Assembly (NCBI GenBank): GCA_037974665.1
Contig: CM075771.1
Location: 42,640,425 to 42,704,424 of the forward strand
Reading direction: 5' to 3'
From: Ehretia macrophylla
Lineage: Eukaryota; Streptophyta; Magnoliopsida; Boraginales; Ehretiaceae
Length of the DNA: 64,000 nt
Under the pieces are notes generated by a model. It had not been told where the DNA came from, did not search any database, and saw nothing but the letters and a program-made list of their open reading frames with translations. The position numbers and the translations under genes are program-made. Below are positions 23,301-37,400 of the stretch, piece after piece (the first letter of the stretch is position 1; every line of letters begins with the position of its first letter).

Positions 23301-26300
23301 CAGATCAAAAGTTATGGGCACTGGAGTGATGAAGACTTGGTCCAAAGCACTACGCCCTTGGTTTGCGGGCCCAGCCTCTACGTGAAGGAAAGTTGTTTTG
23401 CCAAGGTGCCATGGGATTCGTAATATAAATGTGATGGATTAAGTTGTCGTCCTTTTCGCGGCTCACGATCTAAGATCCGGGATGAAAAAATAGCGCAAAA
23501 GAAGAAAGGTGTCCCAAAACTGATGAAAACTTTCTATTTTGGGCTCCAAAAATTGGTGCAGCAAAGCAGGGTTGTTGCCCCCGTCGTAGAGGTCTCGAAG
23601 AGTTTTCCAATGGTATGCTGTGTGTCGCGTAACTCCTTACGGATCAAAGGTTATGGGCAACGGAGCGTCGGAGACCTGGTCCCAAGCCGCACGCCCTTGG
23701 TTTGCGGGCCCAACCTCTACGTGAATCGAAGTTGTTTGACCAAGGTACCGTGGGATTCGGTAATAGAAATGTGATGGATTAGGTAGTCGTCCTTTTTGCG
23801 GCTCATGATGTACGATCCGGGACAAAAAAACTGCACAAAAGAAGAAAAGTGTCCCGAAACTGTTGAAAACGTTCAATTTTGGACTGGGAAAACAAACGTA
23901 GCCAAGCAAGCTTGTTGCCCCCATCGTAGAGCTCTCAGTGAGCTTTCCAACTGTATGTTGTACGACGCGTAACTCCTTACGGATCAAAAGTTATGGTCAC
24001 CGGAGCGACGAAGACCTGGTCCCAAGCCCCACGCCCTTTGTTTTGGGCCCATCCTCTACGTGAAGCGAAATTGTCTTGCACAAGGTGTCAGGGGATTCAG
24101 TAATGGAAATGTGATGGATTAGGTAGTAGTCCTTTTCGTAGCACATGACGTACGATCCAGGACGGAAAAATAGCAAACAATGAGAAAAGTATACCGAAAT
24201 AGATGAAAACGTTCGATTTTGGCCTCTGAAAATAGGCGCAGAGGAGCAAGCTTGCTACCCCCGTCGTAGAGCTCTCGGTGAGCTTTCCAACGGTATGTTG
24301 TACGCCACGTAACTCCTTACGGATCAAAATTTATAGCACCGGAGCGATAAAGACCTCGTCCCAAGCCCCACGCCCTCGGTTTGCGGGCCCAGCCTCTACA
24401 TGCAGCGAAGTTGTCTTGCACAAGGTGCCGTGGGATTTGGTAATAGAAATATGTTGGATTAGGTAGTCGTCCATATCGCGGCTCACGACGTACGATCCGG
24501 CATGGAAAAACTGCGCAAATAAAAAAAAGTGTCCTTAAATGGATGAAAACGTTTGATTTTGGCCTCAGAGAACAGGCGCAGCTGATTAGGCTTGTTGCCC
24601 CATTGTAGTACTCTCGGAGAGCTTTCCAACGGTATACTGTACGCCGCGTAACTCCTTAAGGATCAAAAGTTATGGGCAACGGAGCGACGGAGACCTGGTC
24701 CTAAGCCCCACACCCTCGGTTTGCGGGCCCAACCTCTACTTGAAGTGAAGTTGTCTTGCCCAAGGTGCAATGGGATTCGGTAATAGAAATGTGATGGATT
24801 ATGTAGTAGTCCTTTTCGTGGCTCATGACATACGATCCGGGACGAAAAATCAGCGCAAAAGAAGAAAAGTGTCCTGAAACTGATGAAAACGTTCAATTTT
24901 TGCCTCTAAAAATTGGCGCAGTCGAGCAGGCTTGCTACCTTCGTTGTAGAACTCTCGGAGAGCTTTCCAACCGTATGCTGTGCACCGCGTAACTCCTTAC
25001 GGATCAAAAGTTATGGGAACCGAAGCGATGGAGACCAGGTCCCAAGCCCTACGCCCTCGGTTTGCTGGCCCGGCCTCTACGTTAATCAAAGTTGTCTTGC
25101 CCAAGGTGCTATGGGATTCGGTAATGGAAATGTGATGGATTAGGTTGTTGTCCTTTTTGCTGCTCACGACGTAAGATCCGGGACGAAAAAATAGCACAAT
25201 ACAAGAAAACTATCCCGAAACTGATGAAAATGTTCAATTTTGGGCTCCGAAAATAGGCGTAGCAGAGAAGGGTTGCTGCCCCCATCGTAGAGCTCTCGGA
25301 GAGCTTTTCAACGATATGTTGTGCGCCGCGTAACTCCTTACGGATCAAAAGTTATGGGCACCAGAAACCTGGTCTGAAGCCCCACGCCCTCGGTTTGTGG
25401 GTCTAGCCTCTACGTGAAGCGTAATTGTCTTGACCAAGGTATCGTGGGGTTCAGTAATAAATATGTGATGGAATAGGTAGTCGTCCATTTCGCGACTCAC
25501 GACGTACGATCCGGCACGAAAAAATTGCTCCAATAAAGAAAAGTGTCCCGAAACTGATTAAAACGTTCAATTTTTTATTCCGAATATAGGAGCAACTGAC
25601 TAGGCTTGCTGCCTCCGTCGTAGAGCTCTCGGTGAGCTTTCCAACGGTATGTTGTGCACCGCGTAACTCCTTACGGATCAAAAGTTTTGGGCACCGGAGC
25701 GATGGACACTTGGTCCCAAGCCCCACGCCCTCAGTTTGCGAGCCCAGTCTCTACATGAAGCGAAGTTGTCTTGCCTAAGGTGTCATGGGATTCGGTAATA
25801 GAAATGTGATGGATTAGGTAGTCATCCATTTTGCGGCTCATGACGTACGATTCGGCAAGGAAAAACTGCGTTAAAGAAGAAAAGCATCCTGAAACTAATG
25901 AAAACTTTCAATTTTTGCCCCCAAAAATTGGCACAACTGAGTAGGTTTGCTGCACCCGTTGTAGAACTCTCGGACAACTTTCCAACGGTATGCTCTGTGC
26001 CACGTAACTCCTCACGGATTAAAAGTTAATGGCACCGGAGTGACGGAGACCTGGTCCCACGCCCTCGTTTAACGGGCCCAGCCTCTACGTGAAGCAAAGT
26101 TGCCTTGCCCAAGGTGCCGTGGAATTTGGTAATAGAAATGTGATGGATTAGTTAGTCATCCTTTTCGTTGCTCAAGACGTATAATCTGGGACAAAAAAAT
26201 AGTGCAAAAGAAGAAAAGTGTCACGAAATTGATGAAAACGTTCGATTTTGGGATCCAAAACCAGGCGCAGCAGAGTAAGGTTACTGCCCCCATCGTAGAG

Positions 26301-28391
26301 CTCTCGAAGCGCTTTCCAACGGAATGTTGTACACCGCATAACTCCTTACGGATCAAAAGTTATGGTCACTAGAGCGACGGAGACCAGGTCCCAAGCCCCA
26401 CGCCCTCGGTTTGCAGGCCCAGCCTCTACGTGAAGTGAAGTTGTCTTGCCCAAGGTGCAATGGGATTCAGTAATAAAAATGTGATGGATTAGGTAGTCGT
26501 CCTTTTCGCGGTACACGACGTACGATCCGGGACGAAAATATAGCGAAAAATAAGAAAAGTGTCCCAAAACTAATGAAAACGTTCGATTTTGGCCTCCGAA
26601 AATAGGCGTAGCCAGGTAGGCTTGCTGCCCCCGCCGTAGAGCTCTCGGTAAGTTTCCAACGGTATGTCGTGCGCCTCGTAACTCCTAACGGATCAAAAGT
26701 TATTGTCACCGAAGCGACGGACACCTGTTCCCAAGCCCCACGCCCTCGGTTTGCGGGCCCAGCTTCTACATGAAGTGAAGTTGTCTTGTCCAAGGTGCCG
26801 TGGGATTCGGTAATAGAAATGTGATGGATTAGGTAGTCGTCCATTTCGCGGCTCACGACATACGATCCGACACGTAAAAATTGTGCAAAAGAAGAAAAGT
26901 GTCACGAAACTGATGAAAAAATTCGATTTTGCCCTCCAAAAATAGGCGCAACCGAGCAGGCTTGATGCCCTTGTTGTAGAACTCTTTGAGAGCTTTCCAA
27001 CGGTATGCTGTGCACTGCGTAAGACCTTACAGATCAAAAGTTATTGGAACCGGAGAGACAGAGACCTGGTCCCAAGCCCCACGCCCGTGGTTTGCGGGAC
27101 CAACCTCTACGTGAAGCGAAGTTGTTTTACCCAAGGTGTCGTGGGATTCGGTAATAGAAATGTGATGGATTAGGTTGTCGTCCTTTTGGCGGCTCACGAC
27201 GTAAGATCCCGGACGGATAAACAGCGCAAAAGAAGAAAAGTGTCCCGAAATTGATGAAAATGTTCAATTTTGGACTCTGAAATGGGTGCAGCAGAGAAGG
27301 GTTCTTGCCCCCGTCATAGAGCTCTCGAAGAGCTTTCTGACGGTATGTTGTACGCCGCGTAACTCCTCACGGATCAAAAGTTATGGGCACCGGAGCAACG
27401 GAGACTTTGACCAATGTCCCATGCCCTCGGTTTGCAGGCCCAGCCTCTACGTGAAGCAAAATTGTCTTGCCCACAGTACCGTGGGATTCGGTAATTGAAA
27501 TGTGATGGATTAGGTAGTCGTCCTTTTCGCGGCTCACGACGTAAGATCTGGGACGAAAAAATATCTCAAAGAAGAAAAGTGTCCCAAAACTGATGAAAAC
27601 GTTCGATTTTGAGCTCCGAAAATAGGCGTAGCAAAGCAGGGTTGTTGCCCCCATCGTAGAGCTCTCGAAGAGCCTTGCAACATTATGCTGTGCACCGCGT
27701 AACTCCTTACGGATCAAAAGTTATGGGCACCGGAGCGATGGAGACCTAGTCCCAAGCCCCACGGCCTCGATTTGCAAGCCCAGCCTCTACGTGAAGCGAA
27801 GTTGTCTAGCCCAAGGTGCCATGGGATTCGGTAATAGAAATGTGATGGATTAGGTTGTCTTCCTTTTCGCGGCTCACGACGTAAGATCTGGACGGAAAAA
27901 CAGCGCAAAAGAAGAAAATTGTCCCAAAACTGATGAAAACGTTCAATTTTGGGTTCCCAAGATAGGCGCAGCAGAGCAAGGTTGATGCCCCCGTCGTAGA
28001 GCTCTCGAAGAGCTTTCCAACGGTATGCTGTGTGCCGTGTAACTCTTTATGGATTAAAAGTTACGGGCATTGGAACGATGGAGACCTGGTCTCAAACCTT
28101 ACGCCCTCGGTTTTCGAGCCCAGAATCTATGTGAAGCGAACTTGTCTTGCCCAAGGTGCCATGGGATTCGGTAATAGAATTGTGATGGATTAGGTAGTCG
28201 TCCATATCGTGGCTCATGATGTACGATCCGGCACGGAAAAACTGCGCAAAAAAAGAAAAGTATCCCGAAATTGTTGAAAACGTTCGATTTTGGCCTTTGA
28301 AAACAGGCGCAGCCAAGCAGGCTTGCTGCCCCCGTTGTAGAATTCTCGGAGAGCTTTCCAACGGTATGCTGTGCGCCGCGTAACTCCTTAC

Positions 28392-28688
28392 GGATCAAAA
28401 GTTATGGGCACCGGAGGGACGGATACCTAGTCCTAAGCCCCATGCCCTCGTTTTGCGGGCCCAGCCTATACGTGAAGTGAAGTTGTTTTGCCGAAGGTGC
28501 CGTGGGATTCGACAATAAAAATGTGATGGATTAGGATGTCGTCCTTTTCGTGGCTCACGACGTAAGATCCAGTACAAAAAAACAGCGCTAAAGAAGAAAG
28601 TGTCCCGAAACTTTTAAAAACATTCGATTTTTGGCTCCAAAACTAGGCGCAGCAGAGCAGGGTTGCTTTGCGCCGCGTAACTCCTTAC
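28392..28688 (+). repeat. 297-bp short monomer, copy 2
   Basis: Anchor spacing is 297 bp with the same join as copy 1 (GGGTTGCT into TTGCGCCGCG). Flanking variants, such as CCTATACGTGAAG and GGATTAGGATGTCG, are shared with the copies at 17301 and 30052, so all three descend from one short monomer. Confidence 0.85.
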
Positions 28689-30051
28689 TGATCAAAAGTT
28701 ATGGGCACTAGAACGATGGAGACCGGGTCCTAAACCCTACTTCCTCGATTTGCGTGCCCAGCCTCTACGTGAAGCGAAGTTGTTTTGCCCAAGGTGTCGT
28801 GGGATTCAGTAAAACAAATGTGATGGATTAGGTAGTCGGTCTTTTCGCGGCCACGACGTACGATCCGGGATAGAAAAACATCGAAAAACCATAAAAGTGT
28901 CCCAAAACTGATGAAAACGTTTGATTTTGGCCTCCGAAAATAGGCGCAGCCGGGCAAGTTTGCTACCCCTGTTGTAGAGCTCTCGGTGTGCTTTCCAACG
29001 GAATGTTGTGCGCCGCGTAACTCTTTACGCATCAAAAGTTATGGGCACCGGAGCGACTGAGACTTGGTCCCAAGCCCCACGCCCTCGGTTTGCGAGCCCA
29101 ACCACTACGTGAAGCGAAGTTGTCTTGCCCAAGGTACCGTGGGATTTGGTAATCAAAATGTGATGGATTAGGTAGTCGTCCTTTTCGCGGCTCTTGACGA
29201 AAGATCCGGGACAAAAAAACAGCGCAAAAGAAGAAAAGTGTCCCGAAACTGATGAAAATGTTCGATTTTGAGCTCCGAAAATAGGCTCAGCAGACCAGGG
29301 TTACTGCCCCCATCGTAGAGCTCACGAAGAGCCTTGCAACGGTATGCTATGCACCGCGTAACTCCTTACGGATCAAAAGTTATGGGCACCGGAGCAACGG
29401 AGAACTAGTCTCAAGCCCCACGGCCTCAGTTTGCGAGCCCAGCCTCTATGTGAAGTGAAGTTGTCTAGCCCAAGGTGCCGTGGGATTAGGTAATAGAAAT
29501 GTGATGGATTAGGCTGTCTTCCTTTTCGAGGCTCACAACGTCAGATCCGAGACGAAAAAATAGAGCAAAAGAAGAAAATTGTCTTGAAACTGATGAAAAC
29601 TTTCGATTTTGGGCTCCCAAAATAGGCGCAACAGAGCAAGGTTGATGCCCCCGTCGTAGAGCTCTCGAAGAGCTTTCCAATGGTATGATGTGTGCCGCGT
29701 AACTCCTTACGGATTAAAAGTTATGGGCACTGGACCGACGAAGACCTGGTCCCAAGCCTTATACATTTGGTTTTCAAGCCCAGACTCTACGTGAAGTGAA
29801 GTTCTCTTGCCCAAGGTACTATGGGATTCGGTTATAGAAATGTGATGGATTAGGTAGTCGTTCATATCGTGGCTCACGACGTACGATCCGACATGAAAAA
29901 ATTGCACAAAAGATGAAAAGTATCCCGAAATTGTTGAAAATGTTCGATTTTGGCCTTTGAAAACAGGCGCAGCCAAGCAGGCTTGCTGCCCCCGTTGTAG
30001 AACTCCCGGAGAGCTTTCAAACGATATGCTGTGGGCCGCGTAACTCCTTAC

Positions 30052-30348
30052 GGATCAAAAGTTATGAGAACCCGAGTGAAGGAGACCTGGTCCAAAGCCC
30101 CATGCCCTCGGTTTGCGGTCCCAGCCTATATGTGAAGCGAAGTTGTTTTGCCCAAGGTACCATGAGATTCGGTAATAGAAATGTGATGGATTAGGATGTC
30201 GTCCTTTTCGTGGCTCACGTCGTAAGATCCGGTACGGAAAAACAGCACAAAAGAAGAAAGTGTCCCGAAACTGATGAGAACATTCGATTTTGGGATCCAA
30301 AACTAGGCGCAGCAGAGCAGGGTTGCTGTGCGCCGCGTAACTCCTTAC
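30052..30348 (+). repeat. 297-bp short monomer, copy 3
   Basis: Spacing is again 297 bp. It lies exactly 1,660 bp after copy 2, inside the five-monomer tandem unit. The dyad segment is absent at the same place. Confidence 0.85.
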
Positions 30349-31139
30349 GGATCAAAAGTTATGGGCACCAGAGCGATGGAGACCTAGTCCCAAGCCCCAC
30401 TCCCTTGGTTTGCGTGCCCAGCCTCTACGTGAAGCGAAGTTGTTTTACCCAAGGTGCCATGGGATTCGGGAATAGAAATGTGATGGATTAGGTAGTCGTC
30501 CTTTTCGCGGCTCACGACATATGATCCGGGATAGAAAAACAGTGAAAAAACATAAAAGTGTCCCAAAACTGATGAAAATGTTATATTTTGGCCTCCGAAA
30601 ATAGGCGATGCTGAGCAGGTTTGCTGCCCCTGTCGTAGAGCTCTCGGTGTGCTTTCCAACGGAATGTTGTGTGCCGCGTAACTCCTTATAGATCAAAAGT
30701 TATGGGCACTGGAGAGACGGAGACTTGGTCTCAAGCCCCACGTCCTCGGTTTGCGTGCCCAGCCTCTACATGAAGCGAAGTTGTCTAGCCCAAGGTACCA
30801 TGGGATTCGATAATAGAAATGTGATGGATTAGGTAGTCGTCCTTTTCGCGTCTCACGTCGTACAATTTGGGACAGAAAAATAGCAAAAAAGTAGAAAAGT
30901 GTCTTGAAATTGATGAAAACGTTCGTTTTTGGCCTCCAAAAATAGGCACGACAGAGCAAGTTTGCTACCTTTTCTCGTAGAGCTCTCGGTGAGCATTCCA
31001 ACTGTACGTTTTATGCCGCGTAACTCCTTACGGATCAAAAGTTATGGGCACCGGAGTGACGGAGACATTGTCCCAAGCACCACACCCTCGGTTTACGGGC
31101 CCAGCCTCTACGTGAAGCTTAGTTCTTTAGCCTAAGGTG

Positions 31140-33180
31140 CCGTGGGATTTGGCAATAGAAATGTGATGGATTCGGTTGTCGTCATTTTCGTAGCTCACGA
31201 CATAAGATCTGGGATGAAAAAATAGCGCAAAAGAAGAAAAATGTCTCGAAACTGATGTAAACATTCGATTTTGGGCTCCAAAAATAGGCGCTGCTAACCA
31301 GCGTTGCTACCCCCATCGTAGAGCTCTTCGAGAGCTTTCCAACGGTATGTTGTGTGCCGTGTACCTCCTTACAGATCAAAAGTTACGGGCACTGGAGCAA
31401 CGGAGACCTGGTCCCAAGCCCCACACCCTCGGTTTGCGAGCCCAACCTCTACACGTTAAGCGAAGTTGTTTTGCCCAAGGTGCCATGGGATTTGGTAATA
31501 GAAATGAGGTGGATTAGGTTGTCGTCCTTTTCGCGGCTCACCATGTAAGATCCGGGACGGAAAAACAGTGCAAAAGAAGAAAAGTGTCTCGAAACTGATG
31601 AAAATGTTTGATTTTGGGCTTCGAAAATAGGCGCAGCAAAGCAGGGTTGCTGCCCCTGTCGTAGAGCTCTCGGAGAGATTTCCAACGGTATGCTGTGCAC
31701 CGTGTAACTCCTTACAGATCAAAAGTTATGGGCATCGGAGCGATGGAGACCTGGTCCCAAACCATATGCCCTCGGTTTCTGGGCCCAGCCTCTACATGAA
31801 GAGAACTTGTCTTGCCCAAGGTATAGTGGGATTCGGTCATAGAAATGTGATGGATTAGGTGCTCGTCCTTTTCGCGGCTCACGGCGTATCATCCAGGATA
31901 AAAAAATAGCGCAAAAGAAGAAAAGTTTCCCGAAATTGATGAAAATGTTCAATTTTGGGTTCTGAAAATTGTACCAGTAGAGCAGGGTTGCTGCCCGTGT
32001 CGTAGAGCTCTTTGAGAGCTTTCCAACGGTATTATGTGCTCTGTTTAACTCCTTACGGACGAAAAGTTATGGGCACCGGAGCGACGGAGACCTTGTCCCA
32101 AGCCCCACGCCTCGGTTTGTGAGCCCAGCCTCTACGCGAAGCGAAGTTGTCTTGCCTAAGGTGCCGTGGGATTTGGTAAGAAAAATGTGATGGATTCGGT
32201 TGTCGTCCTTTTCGCGGCTCACGACGTAAGGTCCGGGATGAAAAAACAGTGCAAAAGAAGAAAAGTTCTCGAAACTGATGAAACCGTTCGATTTTGGGCT
32301 CCAAAAATAGGCGCAACCAACCAGGGTTGCTACCCTAGTCGTAGAGCTCTTCGAGTGCTTTCCAACGATATGTTGTGTGCCGCGTAACTCCTTACAGATC
32401 AAAAGTTTTGGGTACTGGAGCAACGGAGACTTGGTCCCAAGCCCCACACCCTCGGTTTGCGAGCCCAACCTCTACGTTAAGCAAAGTTGTTTTGCCCAAG
32501 GTGCCATGGGATTTGGAAATAGAAATGAGGTGGATTAGGTTGTCAACCTTTTCGCTGCTCACCATGTAAGATCCGGGATGGAAAAACTGTGAAAAAGCAG
32601 AAAAGTGTCTCGAAACTGATGAAAATGTTTGATTTTGGGCTTCGAAAATAGGCGCAGCAAAACAGGGTTGTTGTCCCCGTCGTAGAGCTCTCGGAGAGAT
32701 TTCTAACGGTATGCTGTGCGCCGCGTAACTCCTTACAAATCAAAAGTTATGGGCACCGGAGCGATGGAGACCTGGTCCTAAACCCCATGCCCTCGGTTTC
32801 CGGGCCCAGCCTCTACATGAAGCGAAGTGGTCTTGCCCAAGGTGCCGTGGGATTCGGTCATAGAAATGTGATGGATTAGGTGCTCATCCCTTTCGCGGCT
32901 CACAGCGTACGATCCGGGATGAAAAAATAGCGCAAAAGAAGAAAATTGTCCCGAAATTGAAGAAAACGTTCGATTTTGGGCTTCAAAAATTGTAGCAGTA
33001 GAGCAGGGTTGCTACCCTTGTCGTAGAGCTCTTTGAGAGCTTTCCAACGGTATTATGTGCGCCACGTAACTCCTTACGGACGAAAAGTTATAGGCACCGG
33101 AGTGACGGAGACCTTGTCCCAAGCCCCACGCCCTAGATTTACGAGCCCAGCCTCTACGTGAAGCGAAGTTGTCTTGCCCA
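31140..33180 (+). repeat. Tandem pair of three-monomer units (1.02 kb)
   Basis: Variants recur 1,021 bp apart: GATGGATTCGGTTGTCG (31165 and 32186), GAAATGAGGTGGATTAGG (31500 and 32521), GGATTCGGTCATAG (31830 and 32850), and GTATTATGTGC (32029 and 33050). A single version of this block lies at about 18100-19050 in segment A1. Confidence 0.8.
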
Positions 33181-34499
33181 AGGTGCCGTGGGATTTGGTA
33201 ATAGAAATGTTATGGATTAGGTACTCGTCTTTTTCGCTGCTGATGACATAAGATCCGAGACAAAAAAACAGCGCAAAAGAAGAAAAGTGTCTCGAAACTT
33301 AAGAAAATGTTCGATTTTGTGCTCTGAAAACAGGAATAGCCAAGCAGGCTTGCTACCTCCGCCGTAACGCTCTCGGAGAAATTTCCAACGGTATGCTATG
33401 CGCCGCGTAACTCCTTACGGATCAAAAGTTATAGGCACCGGAACGATAGAGACCTGGTCCCAAGCCTACGTCCTCGGTTTTTGAGCCCAGCCTCTACGTG
33501 AAGCGAAGTTGTCTTGTCCAAGGTACCGTGAGATTCAGTAATAGAAATGTGATGGAATATGTAGTCGTCCTTTTCGCATCTCACGACGTACGATCTGGGA
33601 TGGAAAAATAGCGCAAATGAAGAAAAGTTTCCCGAAACTGATGAAAACGTTTGAATTTGGCATCCAAAAATAGGCACAGCCGAGTAGGCTCTGTGCCCCT
33701 ATCGTAGAACTCTTGGAGAGCTTACCAACGGTATGTTGTGCGCCGTGTAACTCCTTACAGATCAAAAGTTATGGGCACTGGAGCGACAGAGACCTGGTCG
33801 CAAGCCCTACACCCTCTGTTTGCAGGCCCAGCCTCTACGTGAAACGAAGTTGTCTAGCCCAAGGTGATGTGGCATTCGGTAATAGAAATGTGATGGATTA
33901 GGCAGTCGTCATTTTCACAGCTCACGATGTACAATCTCGGAGGAAAAACAGCGCAAAAGAAGAAAAGTGCCCGAAACTGATGAAAACGTTCGATTTTAAG
34001 CACCAAAAATAGGCGCAGTAGAGGATGGTTGCTGCCCCCGTCATAGAGCTCTCGAAGAGACTTCCAACGGTATGCTGCTGCGTAACTCCTTACGGATCAA
34101 AAGTTATGGGCATCGGAGCGACGGAGACCTGGTCTTAAGCCCCACGCCCTCGGTCTGCGGGCCCAGCCTCTACGTGAAGCGAAGTTGTCTTGCCCAAGGT
34201 GCCATGGGATTCGGTAATAGAAATGTGATGGATTAGGTTGTCTTCCTTTTCGCGCAGCAAGACGTAAGATCTGGGACGGAAAAATAGCGCAAAAGAAGAA
34301 AAATATACCGAAACTGATGAAAACGTTCCATTTTGGGCTCCAAAACTAGGTGCAGCAAAGAAGGGATGCTGCCCCCATCATAGAGCTCTCGGAGAGCTTT
34401 CCAACGGTATGCTGTGCGCCGTGTAACACCTTACGGATCAAAAGTTATGGGCACCGGAGCGACGGAGTCTTGGTCCCAAACCCCACGCCCTCGGTTTGC

Positions 34500-37400
34500 G
34501 GGCCCAGCCTCTACTTCAAGCAAAGTTGTCTTGCCCAAGGTGCAATGGGATTCGGTAATAGAAATGTGATGGATTATGTAGTTGTCCATTTCGTGGCTCG
34601 CGACATACGATCCGGGATGAAAAAATAGCGCAAAAGAAGAAAAGTGTCCCGAAACAGATGAAAACGTTCGATTTTGGCCTCTGAAAAGTGGCACAGTCGA
34701 GTAGGCTTGCTGTCCCCATTGTAGAAATCTCGGAGAGCTTTCCAACGGTATGCTGTGCACCGCATAACTCCTTACAAATCAAAAGTTATGGGAATCGGAG
34801 CGACGGAGACCTGGTCCTAAGCCCCACGCCCTCGGTTTGCGGGCCCAGCCTCTACGTGAATCAAAGTTGTCTTGCCCAAGGTGCCGTGGGATTCGGTAAT
34901 AAAAATGTGATGGATTAGGTTGTCAACCTTTTTGCATTTCACGACATAAGATCCGGGATGAAAAAACAGCGCAATAGAAGAAAACTATCCCGAAACTGAT
35001 GAAAATGTTCAATTTTGGGCCCTAAAAATAGGCGCAGCAGAGAAGGGTAGCTGCCCCCGTCGTAGAGCTCTCGGAGAGCTTTTTAACGGTATGTTGTGCA
35101 TCACATAACTCCTTACGGATCAAAAGTTATGTGCACCGGAGACCTGGTCTAAAGCCCCACGCCCTCGGTTTGCGGGTCCAGCCTCTACGTAAAGCATAGT
35201 TGTCTTGACCAAGGTACCGTGGGATTCGGTAATAAAAATGTGATAGATTAGGTAGTCGTCCATTTTGCGACTCACGATGTACGATTCGGCATGGCAAAAC
35301 TGCTCAAATGAAGAAAAATGTCCCGAAACTGATGAAAACGTTCGATTTTGGATTCCGGAAATATGAGCAGCACCGTCGTAGAGCTCTCGGTGAGCTTTCC
35401 AACGGTATGTTGTGCGCCGCGTAACTTCTTACGGATCAAAAGTTATGGGCACTAGAGCGACGGACACCTGGTCCCAAGCCCCACGCCTTCGGTTTTCGGG
35501 CCCAGTCTCTACGTGAAGCGAAGTTGTCTTGCCCAAGGTGTCGTGGGATTCGGTAATAGAAATGTGATGGATTAGGTAGTTGTCCATTTCACGGCTCATG
35601 ACGTACGATCCAACAAGGAAAAACTGCACAAAAGAATAAAAGCGTCTCGAAACTAATGAAAACTTTCAATTTTGGCCCCCGAAAATAGGCACAGCTGAGT
35701 AGGCTTGCTGCACCCGTTGTAGAACTCTCGGACAGCTTTCCAACGGTATGCTCTATGCCGCGTAACTCCACACGGATCAAAAGTTAATGGCACCGGTATG
35801 ACGGAGACCTGGTCCCACGCCCTCGGTTTACGGGCCCAGCCTCTACGTAAAGCGAAGTTGCCTTGCCCAAGGTGCCGTGGAATTCGGTAATAGAAATGTG
35901 ATGGATTAGTTAGTCTTCCTTTTCGTTGCTCAAGACGTACAATCTGGGACAGAAAAACAGTGCAAAAGAAGAAAAGTGTCCTGAAATTGATGAAAACGTT
36001 CGATTTTGGGATCCAAAACTAGGCGCAGCAGAGCAGGGTTGATGCCCCCATCGTAGAGCTCTCGAAGATCTTTCCAACGGAATGTTGTGCGCCACGTAAC
36101 GCCTTACGAATCAAAAGTCATGGTCACCAGAGCGACAGAGACCTGGTCCCAAGCCCCATGCCCTCGGTTTGTGGACCCAGCCTCTATATGAAGTGAAGTT
36201 GTCTTGCCCAAGGTGCAATGGGATTCGGTAATAGAAATGTGATGGATTACGTAGTCGTCCTTTTCGAGGCACACGACGTACGATCCGGGATCAAAAAATA
36301 GCAAAAAAGGAGAAAAGTGTCCCAAAACTGATGAAAACGATCGATTTTGGCCTCCAAAACGCAGCCGAGCAAGCTCACTGCCCGCACCGTAGAGCTCTCG
36401 GTAAGCTTTCCAACGGTATGTTGTGCGCCGCGTAACTCCTAACGGATCAAAAGTTATGGGCACCGAAGCGACAGACACCTGGTCCCAAGCCCCACGCCCT
36501 CGGTTTGCGAGCCCAGCTTCTACATGAAGCGAAGTTGTGTTGCCCAAGGTGCTATGGGATTCGGTAATAAAAATGTGATGGATTAGATAGACGTCCATAT
36601 CGCGGCTCACGATGTACGATCCGACACGTAAAAACTCCGCAAAAGAAGAAAAGTATCACGAAACTAATTAAAACGTTCGATTTTGGCCTCTGAAAATAGG
36701 CGCATCCGAGCAGGCTTGCTACCCCCATTGTAGAACTCTCTGAGAGCTTTCCAACAGTATGCTGTGCACCGTGTAACTCCTTACAGATCAAAAGTCATTG
36801 GAACCGAAACGACGGAGACCTGGTCCCATGCCCCACGCCCACGGTTTGCAGGCCCAACCTCTACGTGAAGCGAAGTTGTTTTACCCAAGGTGTCGTGGGA
36901 TTCGGTAATAGAAATGTGATGGATTAGGTTGTCGTCCTTTTTGCGGCTCATGATATAAGATCCGGGACGGATAAACAGCGCAAAAGAAGAAAAGTGTCCC
37001 AAAATTGATTAAAATGTTCGATTTTGGACTCCGAAAATGGGAGCAGCAGAGAAGGGTTGCTGCCCCCGTCGTAGAGCTCTCGAAGAGCTCTCCGACGGTA
37101 TGCTGTGCGCTGCGTAACTCCGCACGGATCAAAAGTTATGGGCACCGGAGCGACGGAGACCTGGTCCCAAGCCCCATGCTCTCGGTTTGCGGGCCCAGCC
37201 TCTATGTGAAGCGAAGTTGTCATGCCCATGGTGCCATGGGATTCGGTAATAGAAATGTGATGGATTAGACTGTCGTCCTTTTCGCGGCTCACGACGTAAG
37301 ATCCGGGATGAAAAAATAGCGCAAAAGAAAAAAAGTGTCCAGAAACTGATGAAAACGTTCGAATTTGGGCTCCAAAAATAGGTGCAGCAAAGTAGGGTTG

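Larger units (their letters stand above)
27740..30880 (+). repeat. Tandem pair of five-monomer units (1.66 kb)
   Basis: Variants repeat at an offset of about 1,660 bp: CACGGCCTC (27760 and 29420), TTGTTGAAAA with CCTTTGAAAACAGG (28275 and 29934), the 297-bp monomer (28392 and 30052), and CTCTCGGTGTGC (28979 and 30640). The unit is five monomers, one of them short (4 x 341 + 297 = 1,661). Confidence 0.8.
21600..34500 (+). repeat. Long-range satellite segment A2
   Basis: This is the second copy of the A1 order of variants (see 10500-20350), starting about 11.08 kb later. It is longer than A1 because it contains an extra five-monomer block and an extra three-monomer block. Borders are judged by eye from diagnostic variants. 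Confidence 0.68.
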
